A DNA stretch of 16,076 bases, taken from contig JBDRGC010000056.1 of NCBI GenBank assembly GCA_043818215.1, positions 1 through 16,076 of the forward strand, given 5' to 3'. Origin of the DNA: JBDRGC01 sp043818215 (GTDB lineage: Bacteria; Chloroflexota; Anaerolineae; Anaerolineales; UBA11858). Made by a program: the position numbers and the translations under genes. Under the pieces are notes generated by a model. The model saw nothing but the letters and a program-made list of their open reading frames with translations, had not been told where the DNA came from and made no database searches. Shown one piece after another: positions 1-5,754 of the stretch. Position 1 is the stretch's first letter. Each line of letters begins with the position of its first letter.

Positions 1-60
1 CTTTCGGGGTAACTGGTTGAAGCCGTCCCGAGACGCAGCCAGAGGCACCGCAGGGTTCAG

Positions 61-161
61 GGTGGTGCATTCTGGGTGAAATCTGGTGGTACACTTTGGG
101 TGAAATTTGGTGGTACATCGTTGCCGAAATTTGGTGGTACATTTTCGTACGCGAATTGACA
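61..161. repeat. 24-bp tandem repeats, probable IS21-family-like end
   Basis: Four copies of GGTGGT(A/G)CA start at 61, 85, 109 and 133, an exact 24-base period, with GGGTGAAATYT or a variant between them. Read on the minus strand each unit is TGTACCACCAAATTTC-like. Multiple short terminal repeats close to an end beginning TGTCAA are typical of IS21-family insertion sequences, and TGTCAA read from 161 fits such a tip. No istA or istB reading frame is visible in the 60 bases to the left, so the transposase genes would be outside the window or lost. The family name is inference from repeat style only; the repeats themselves are certain. Confidence 0.45.
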
Positions 162-311
162 GTCAGGCACAGCCTACCACCAGGAGACAGCGGGGGATGG
201 TCAGCGAAGAAGGTGGCTTGGTCACCAACCAAGCTGCCTAGTTCTTTGACAACTGAAGGTTCATATAGTTGCGATGATTGTATCATCAACCCCTATCCCT
301 GAAGTGGACAG
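162..311. other. non-coding spacer with a 12-bp hairpin and an intron-linked upstream motif
   Basis: No convincing gene. Bases 211-222 pair with 228-239 (12 pairs, two of them G-U, five-base loop). No T-run follows directly, so it is not a standard intrinsic terminator. CTTTGACAACTGA at 244-256 recurs with one change at 2358-2370, in both cases upstream of a group II intron copy. Both copies also have a GTTG...CAAC mini-hairpin between that motif and the intron, so the mobile unit may begin here rather than at 312. Confidence 0.5.
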
Positions 312-1043
312 GTGCAAGCATTACCCTACGGCGGGCGACTGGTTATCAAACGTCGGAGTGCAAGGGTAAGAAGGCGACACCTGCACTTGCGTGCGGTGCA
401 AGTGTAAACTCCAAGCCGTAATGGGGCGACACGCCGAGCACGTGGCTATGGTAAACGATGAGTGAAGGCATGGTTGAAGCGTCGTCAAGAACGACCTGCG
501 CAAACGGCTGTTACGCAGGCCCAAACGGGATCTGAGTTCTGGGTCATCCAGTCCTCGCGTGGGTGATTTCCACTCCTTATGAACTCCGGCGTAAAGCATC
601 TGCCTACCGTCACGAAAAATGAACCTTCGGAACGGAGTAACCTATCGGTGGCTCTCTTATGGAGAAGGCAACCAGCCTTATGCCCCGGCGGGTAGGATGG
701 CCCAAGAAGCCAATGCTTCGGGTAATGCCGAAGATATGCTGATATCATGCCCTTTGGGTACGTGGGCCGGGTACAGTGGAAGGCTGGGGGGTTGCAATGT
801 GTCAGGGCTTTAAAACGCACGGGCTTGCCTGTAGCGAAAGCGGGTCTCTCCGTGAGGAAGACCGGCACTGCGCTTCGCACCAGCCAAGTCAGCCTGGGAA
901 ACTAAACCGGGTTGATGCCCATGATAAGGGCTGCTGTACTCAGGAGCCGAATGACACCGAAAGGGTCATCAGCGCAGCAATCCCTTTGGGACGTTCGGTT
1001 CTGTAGTAGGGGAGGGGCGGGCGACCGCTCCTCCTACTATAAC
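312..1043 (+). mobile_element. ORF-less group II intron, near full length (copy 1)
   Basis: A ribozyme-type retroelement RNA without its reverse-transcriptase/maturase gene. The 3' part is diagnostic. Domain V lies at 944-1001 with lower strand GAGCCGAA pairing TTCGGTTC and a GAAA tetraloop. It is followed by a domain VI stem (about 1005-1037) with a candidate branch-point A near 1039 and a 3' end close to AAC at 1043. Upstream, 321-327 pairs with 363-369, a GTCGT...ACGAC hairpin lies at about 483-496, and CCTGCG...CGCAGG forms another, all within domain I. The 5' boundary at GTGCA (312) is my best guess from the GUGYG rule; it could lie up to about 70 bases upstream. Domain IV, where an ORF would sit, is only tens of bases long, so mobility would need a maturase in trans. 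The AUG-started frames across it (for example 485-880 minus) are chance. Confidence 0.8.
944..1001 (+). ncRNA. group II intron domain V with 23 extra bases
   Basis: Domain V is the catalytic hairpin of group II introns, normally about 34-36 nt. Here GAGCCGAA (944-951) pairs with TTCGGTTC (994-1001). The upper stem TGACACC / GGGTCA closes on GAAA with one bulged A. The usual dinucleotide bulge CG is at 992-993. Between the upper stem (ending 968) and that CG lie 23 extra bases (969-991). Removing them would restore an almost canonical 35-nt domain V. As drawn, the insertion sits at the metal-binding bulge and should impair catalysis. An alternative fold pairs CCGAAAGGG (957-965) with CCCTTTGGG (982-990). 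Confidence 0.7.
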
Positions 1044-1065
1044 TTAGGCAGCCTGTCATCGTTCA

Positions 1066-2145
1066 TCAACTTTCAAAGGCAATGACGAAATCATTTGCTA
1101 TACTTTCTGCTGAATTTTGTCCATCAGTTCTGTTACTGCCTTTTTCAAGGTATTTGATATTGCCCTTACGGATGTGTAGTTGTCTTGCCTTCAAATCCAT
1201 AACGATCGTTGCCACGGTCCCCACATCTTGCAGATCTTCATCGGGTTCATACGTGCGCCAAATCGGATATTCGCGATTAGAGCGATCTGATAAGATTGCC
1301 TTCATCTCATCAATAGTGAAATTACTCAAGGTAGATGCTTTATCATTTGCAGTCCGGAAACGCGTGTATGAATTACGAAAATCATCATTATCCGGATTGA
1401 TTGGTTGCGTCAGATAGTGATTGGTGTGAATCGCGAATTGCTCTTTGGATTGTGTCATAAACGATTCGTCACCTGCAAATTCTACATAATTGAAGTTTCC
1501 TTCTTGATCTCCGAACAAAATATTGCTGGCTTTCCCATACCCTGATTTCTGAATAGACACCTTGGCTTCTTCAAGCGTGTGAGATTCTAATATCGAGCGA
1601 AGTACGATATGAATTGGTACGCCATCAAGAGGCTTGTTTATCAACAGGATGTTGAGGCAAGTGCTTATTCCTTGTGAGTTCATACCAATCTTGCCGATAA
1701 TTCCCGGCTCTGTCAACATCTGGATTGTCAGATCCTCAGACATTCTGATTTGCATTAGAATTGCTAACTTCTCTAGCTGACGGCTCCAATCCCAATTCTG
1801 CCCCACAAGCACCGGTCGTTGAAAACAAAGAGCAGTACATTCATTCCCTTTCCCTGACGCATCAAGCGCAAGAATTTCGCTTCGAGAATTCAACGCATAG
1901 ATCCATAAGGGTTCTCTTATTTTTGCTCCGGCGGCAATACCTTCGATCTCCTCGCAGTAAGCGGGATTATATTCATGGATTACACTCCGAAAATGCGTTG
2001 CACGATCAAGTATTTCCGCTGATGGCTTCTTGAAGATCGTTGCATAGAAGTCTATTGTTGCCTCGATCTCAGATGATAACGCTTCTCCATGTGCATTCCC
2101 GCGCTCTTCTGGCGCGCCTGAAATTGTGATTTCCGGAAATCTCAT
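1066..2145 (-). CDS. peptidase C45 / acyl-CoA:6-aminopenicillanic acid acyltransferase-like Ntn hydrolase
   Basis: A 359-residue protein of the AAT family (N-terminal nucleophile hydrolases, family C45). Known members cleave themselves before a cysteine and then hydrolyse or transfer acyl groups from amides; substrates of bacterial members are mostly unknown. The likely nucleophile is Cys103 in ECTALC, where family members usually have GCT. GQNWDW (115-120) and GMNSQGISTCLN (154-165) are typical family motifs, and the length is usual. There is no signal peptide or membrane segment, so it is probably cytoplasmic. Start: ATG with GGAG about 11 bases upstream; alternatives are not better. It stands alone between two group II intron copies, has no operon partner, and is visibly more A+T-rich than the glycosidase genes, which suggests a separate origin. 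The residue before Cys103 is Glu, not the usual Gly, which may affect self-processing. Family is fairly sure, substrate unknown. Confidence 0.8.
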   Translation of the reverse strand: MRFPEITISGAPEERGNAHGEALSSEIEATIDFYATIFKKPSAEILDRATHFRSVIHEYNPAYCEEIEGIAAGAKIREPLWIYALNSRSEILALDASGKGNECTALCFQRPVLVGQNWDWSRQLEKLAILMQIRMSEDLTIQMLTEPGIIGKIGMNSQGISTCLNILLINKPLDGVPIHIVLRSILESHTLEEAKVSIQKSGYGKASNILFGDQEGNFNYVEFAGDESFMTQSKEQFAIHTNHYLTQPINPDNDDFRNSYTRFRTANDKASTLSNFTIDEMKAILSDRSNREYPIWRTYEPDEDLQDVGTVATIVMDLKARQLHIRKGNIKYLEKGSNRTDGQNSAESIANDFVIAFES

Positions 2146-2410
2146 GTCTTGATCATCTCCATTGGCTGCCTAACGGAATAATAACCGGCTTGGCGGTTCT
2201 GCTCCTGACGCGGCGCGTACCCTCGGGACGGGGTGAAACCCCGACCGTCCGCTTCACGCGGGGGTGCGATCCGTTCACTCGAAATTGTACCGCAAGATAC
2301 AAGGGATGAGTGGCAAAGGTCGCCATTTTTCGGACTTGTCACCCGAAAGATTGTGTACTTTGATAACTGAGTGTCCATGTTGGTGAAACTCCAACCCTCC
2401 AGATGATGGA
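2146..2410. other. intergenic region between C45 gene and intron copy 2
   Basis: No convincing gene; the 92-codon minus frame here (2142-2420) resembles no family I know. It holds a GC hairpin CGGGG-TGAAA-CCCCG at 2229-2243, a TTTCGG/CCGAAA inverted repeat around 2324-2345, and the CTTTGATAACTGA motif at 2358-2370 shared with the region upstream of intron copy 1. GTTGG...CCAAC and CTCCA...TGGAG mini-hairpins follow just before the intron. The promoter of the C45 gene should be here. TACAAT (2289 to 2284, minus) could be a -10 box, but no well-spaced -35 box was found. Confidence 0.4.
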
Positions 2411-2662
2411 GCGAGAGCACTACCCTACGGCAAGCGACTGGTTATCAAATGTCGGAGTGCAAGGGTAGAAAGGCGGTAAGCTGCTAGCCGAAAGCGGCGA
2501 CACGCCGAGCAAGTGGTCATGGCAAACGATGAGTGAAGGCATGGTTGAAGCGTCGTCAAGAACGACCTGCGCAAACGGCTGTTACGCAGGCCCAAACAGG
2601 AACGAGTTCTGGGTCACACAGTCCCCGCGTGGGTGATTTCCACCCCTTATGAACTCCGGCGT
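2411..2662 (+). mobile_element. truncated group II intron, domain I only (copy 2)
   Basis: This matches the first part of intron copy 1 (312-592). From the GCGACACGCCG motif to the break there are about ten differences over some 165 bases. The 5' part is more diverged, and one stem-loop of copy 1 is replaced by a shorter sequence. The helix 321-327/363-369 of copy 1 is kept as 2420-2426/2462-2468, with its outer T-A pair changed to C-G, a compensatory change showing that both descend from structured RNA. Similarity stops at GAACTCCGGCGT, exactly at the stop codon of the truncated GH94 gene on the other strand. Domains II to VI are missing, so it cannot splice. It is a different copy of the same family, not a recent duplicate of copy 1. 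Confidence 0.8.
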
Positions 2663-3243
2663 TAATTATCCTGAATGGCGATGTGCAGCAGATTGTCATC
2701 CGTTAGCTCACCGCGCACGATGAAGAGCGAATACTGCAGGTTGACGCTGTCCTGATAGGTATCCCATTGGTTTGTGAATTCGCAAAAAGAGAAGGCAGAA
2801 AGAGCGCGGGGTTGGTCGCTTTCGTTGGTAACTTTCAGCCGCCAGTATTCGAAATTCTGCTCAAGGGGAACAAAGTATGTGGTTTCTGTGGTAATACCCG
2901 CATAACGCGATTCGATAACGGTGTAGGCCGTGCCGTGGCGGCAGGTGGATTGATACTGATCAAGCGGCTTGCCAACCGGCTGCCAGGAAGCTGACCAATA
3001 ATCGCCGCTGGTGTTGTCGCGTAAGTAAAAATAGCGCCCAGGCTGATCCATTGGTACGTTGTTGAAGCGCATACGCAGGAAGCGTCCGCGCGCGCCGGAT
3101 AGGTAGAAGCCATAACCACCAGCGTTGTTGGTGATGATCGCTCCGTACTCGGTGGAGCCGAGATAGTTGCTCCACGAAGTGGGCGTATCGGGGCGGGTAA
3201 TAACGTATTCTTTTGCTTCGTCGTCAAAATAGCCGTATTGCAT
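2662..3243 (-). pseudogene. 5' fragment of a second GH94 phosphorylase gene (chitobiose-phosphorylase-like N-terminus)
   Basis: 193 codons that match only the N-terminal beta-sandwich domain of GH94 disaccharide phosphorylases (usual length about 800). YGYFDDEAKEYVITRPDTP, NYLGSTEYG, NNAGGYGFY, RYFYLRDN and CRHGTAYT line up with the start of the neighbouring intact enzyme. DYWSASWQP and the phrase around TNESDQPRALSAF recall N,N'-diacetylchitobiose or cellobionic-acid phosphorylases more than cellobiose phosphorylase, so it is a paralogue, not a copy. The catalytic (alpha/alpha)6 barrel is absent, so it cannot be an active phosphorylase. Its ATG overlaps the stop of the upstream GH94 gene by one base (TGATG), with AAGGTG just upstream, suggesting former translational coupling. 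The reading frame ends where intron copy 2 begins, so a deletion or rearrangement at the intron probably removed the rest. A stable remnant protein could still be made. Confidence 0.85.
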
Positions 3244-5729
3244 CAGCGCACCTTGACCGTGACGTAAATTTCACCCGTTCCTTCGGGCGGTAGCGGGATG
3301 ATGTTCCCTTCGATGGACTTTCCATCTACTTCCAATTGGACTTCGTTCCCCAGGCCTTTGCGTTTCACCCGTATCTCGTATCGGACTCCCCGGTAGCTGC
3401 GTACCGCTTCGAAGCCATCCCATCCCGATGGGATGACCGGCGCCACTTGCAAGCCATTATACGTTGGGCGGATGCCGAGTATCCACTGCGTGACGGCGAC
3501 GTAATTCCAGGCTGCTGTGCCCGTCAGCCAGGAGTTCTTGGCCTCGCCATGCGTGGGCGCATCCTTGCCCGCGATCATCTGGGCATAGACATATGGCTCA
3601 CACTTGTGCAGCTCACTAATCTCTTCCCGCGACGAGGGGTTGATACGCAGGAAATAATCGTATGCCTTGTCACCGCGCCCGGCCATCGCTTCCGAGATCA
3701 TGATCCACGGATTGGTGTGACAGAAGATGCCAGCGTTCTCTTTATACCCCGGCGGATAAGCAGAGATCTCGCCCAGGTGCAGGTAATACTTCGAGAAAGC
3801 GGGCTGCTGCAAGACGATTCCATGCGATGTGGCCAGATGCTCAGCGATCGAATCCAATGCCTTTTCTGCGCGGCCATCCTCCAAACCCAGGCCAGCCATC
3901 ACACACATGCCCTGCGGCTCGATGAAGATACGCCCCTCTTCGTTTTCCTGCGAACCAAGCACATGACCGAAATCATCATACGCGCGCCGGAACCATTCAC
4001 CGTCCCAGCCAGACTTCCAAATCACCTTTTCCATTTCAGAAGCTACATCCGTGTAAAAAGTTGAAGGTTGAATGTCGAATGTTTTGGGTGAATCTTCAAC
4101 TTTCAACTTATAACGTTCAACAAGTGCGGACATTTCCTTCGCCGCCAATACGAACAGCCCGGCGATGAAAACACTCTCTGCTACTTTGCCTTCTTTGTTG
4201 GTCGTGGTCTGGAAGGATTGCCCTGGCGTATCCGAAAAGCAATTCAGGTTCAGGCAGTCATTCCAGTCGGCGCGGCCGATCAGCGGTAATCCGTGCGGAC
4301 CGAGACGGTCGAGTGTATACTGGATCGAGCGCTGTAAATGCTCATAGAGCGGTGTTTCCGAGCTGGGCTGGTTGTCGTAAGGGACAAGCTCATCCAGAAT
4401 GCCCCAATCACCGGTTTCCTTCAAATAGGCAGTCACCGCCAGCACCAGCCAGAGCGGGTCATCGTTGAAGCCCGAGCCGACATCGTTGTTGCCGCGTTTG
4501 GTCAGCGGTTGATACTGGTGGTATGCGCCGCCAGTCGGCAGTTGCGTAGCGACCAGATCTAAAATACGCTCACGGGCACGCTCCGGGATCAGATGTACGA
4601 AACCAAGCAAATCCTGGCTCGAATCCCGGAATCCCATCCCGCGCCCAATGCCGCTCTCGAAATACGAAGCCGAGCGGCTCATATTGAACGTAATCATCAC
4701 CTGATACGCATTCCAGATATTAACCATGCGGTCGGTGTGTATATCTGGCGTGTTCACTTGAAATTTATCCAGTAGCTCATCCCAATATTCGCGTAATGCC
4801 TGAAACGAACTCTCCACTATTTCAGGTTGAAGATACTTCTCGATAATAGGCAGTACACCGCGCTTGTTGATCGTTTGTGAATTCTGGGGGTCGAATTTCT
4901 CATCAACCGTGTTTTCATGATAGCCCAGGGTGAAGATGACTTTTTTCTGCTCCCCAGCTTCTAGTTGGATTTTGACCTGCTGAGCAGCTATAGGCTGCCA
5001 GCCATGCGCAATCGACCCGGACAATTGGCCTGCTTCCACCGCTGACGGTGAATCCCAGCCTCGATATGCGCCCAGGAAAGCTTCACGCTGCGTGTCAAAT
5101 CCGCTTACGGATTCAGAACATGCTAAATAAGCAAAGTGATCGCGGCGTTCGCGATATTCTGTCTTATGATAGATTGTGCCATCGACGACTTCGACTTCAC
5201 CGATAGAGTAATTGCGCTGGAAATTGGAAGCATCATCCATCGCATCCCACAGATTGAACTCCACAGCCGAATAAACTGATAGCTGCGCAGGTTCATCACG
5301 ATGATTGGTGAGAGTCAGTTCCCATATCTCGAGATTTTCCCCTAGAGGAACGAAGTAGCGTGTAGAGGCTTCGATGCCAACTTGCTTCGACCGTATGACC
5401 GTATAGCCCATGCCATGACGACACTCGTACTCATCCAACGGGGTGCGAGTCGGCTGCCATGACGACGACCAAACCCGAGGTCCAGAATGATTCGGAGCAT
5501 CGTCCCGCAAGTAAATGTAGCGTCCACCAGAGTCCAGTGGCGCGTTGTTATAGCGATAGCGGGTCAGGCGTCGCAAGCGCGCGTCTTTATAAAAGGAATA
5601 TCCGCCTGCAGTATTGGATATGAGTCCAAAATACTCTTCTGTACCCAGATAATTGATCCACGGCAAAGGGGTATCTGGCCTCGTAATCACATATTCACGG
5701 TGCTCATCGTCAAAATAGCCGTAGCGCAT
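3243..5729 (-). CDS. cellobiose phosphorylase (GH94)
   Basis: An 828-residue cytoplasmic enzyme predicted to convert cellobiose and phosphate reversibly to alpha-glucose 1-phosphate and glucose (EC 2.4.1.20), saving ATP. The N-terminal sandwich domain starts with YGYFDDEHREYVITRPDTP, followed by a helical linker and an (alpha/alpha)6 barrel. The general acid is Asp491 in RADWNDCLN; FRDSSQD carries Asp369, 122 residues before it, the same spacing as Asp368/Asp490 of the Cellvibrio gilvus enzyme. SRSASYFESGIGRGMGFRD, GNNDVGSGFNDDPLW and SWLTGTAAWN are typical of cellobiose phosphorylase and point to it rather than to cellodextrin or chitobiose phosphorylase. Start: the ATG at 5729 with AGGAG five bases upstream, although the frame stays open to 5900. 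It lies 25 bases after the GH3 stop, so it is in the same operon. Around residues 541-558 it has extra sequence encoded by a palindromic heptad repeat. High confidence in family, good in substrate. Confidence 0.93.
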   Translation of the reverse strand: MRYGYFDDEHREYVITRPDTPLPWINYLGTEEYFGLISNTAGGYSFYKDARLRRLTRYRYNNAPLDSGGRYIYLRDDAPNHSGPRVWSSSWQPTRTPLDEYECRHGMGYTVIRSKQVGIEASTRYFVPLGENLEIWELTLTNHRDEPAQLSVYSAVEFNLWDAMDDASNFQRNYSIGEVEVVDGTIYHKTEYRERRDHFAYLACSESVSGFDTQREAFLGAYRGWDSPSAVEAGQLSGSIAHGWQPIAAQQVKIQLEAGEQKKVIFTLGYHENTVDEKFDPQNSQTINKRGVLPIIEKYLQPEIVESSFQALREYWDELLDKFQVNTPDIHTDRMVNIWNAYQVMITFNMSRSASYFESGIGRGMGFRDSSQDLLGFVHLIPERARERILDLVATQLPTGGAYHQYQPLTKRGNNDVGSGFNDDPLWLVLAVTAYLKETGDWGILDELVPYDNQPSSETPLYEHLQRSIQYTLDRLGPHGLPLIGRADWNDCLNLNCFSDTPGQSFQTTTNKEGKVAESVFIAGLFVLAAKEMSALVERYKLKVEDSPKTFDIQPSTFYTDVASEMEKVIWKSGWDGEWFRRAYDDFGHVLGSQENEEGRIFIEPQGMCVMAGLGLEDGRAEKALDSIAEHLATSHGIVLQQPAFSKYYLHLGEISAYPPGYKENAGIFCHTNPWIMISEAMAGRGDKAYDYFLRINPSSREEISELHKCEPYVYAQMIAGKDAPTHGEAKNSWLTGTAAWNYVAVTQWILGIRPTYNGLQVAPVIPSGWDGFEAVRSYRGVRYEIRVKRKGLGNEVQLEVDGKSIEGNIIPLPPEGTGEIYVTVKVR
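4058..4109. repeat. palindromic heptad repeat inside the GH94 coding sequence
   Basis: Bases 4058-4072 and 4095-4109 are 15-bp inverted repeats with one mismatch around a 22-base spacer. On the minus strand the arms consist of near heptanucleotide repeats (GTTGAAA GTTGAAG ... TTCAACC TTCAACT). The reading frame stays open through it. The encoded stretch (about residues 541-558) falls in a surface-like helical connection and makes the enzyme about ten residues longer here than the Clostridium thermocellum enzyme as I recall it. It looks like an in-frame insertion of a small intergenic-type repeat. Confidence 0.7.
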
Positions 5730-5754
5730 AATGGCTCCTGTTGAACCTCGAAAA

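Noticed and set aside
61..145. Regular 24-bp repeats as a CRISPR array
   Set aside because: The repeats are directly adjacent, with no unique spacers of normal length; only about nine bases are strictly conserved and there are no cas genes.
211..239. Rho-independent terminator
   Set aside because: The stem is good but the following bases are TAGTTCTTTGAC, without a continuous T-run.
485..880. 131-codon minus-strand frame
   Set aside because: It lies wholly inside the group II intron RNA, and the protein has no recognisable motif.
2284..2316. Sigma-70 promoter for the C45 gene
   Set aside because: TACAAT is acceptable, but the nearest -35-like TTGCCA is about 21 bases away, too far to call.
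2142..2420. 92-codon minus-strand frame upstream of the C45 gene
   Set aside because: No ribosome binding site, overlaps the C45 start, low-complexity basic composition typical of chance frames.
3336..4064. 242-codon plus-strand frame
   Set aside because: Antisense to the highly conserved GH94 barrel; the length is a by-product of GC-rich codon use.
4058..4109. Intrinsic terminator within the GH94 gene
   Set aside because: The arms are A+T-rich, the loop is long and no T-run follows in the direction of transcription; it fits a repeat insertion better.
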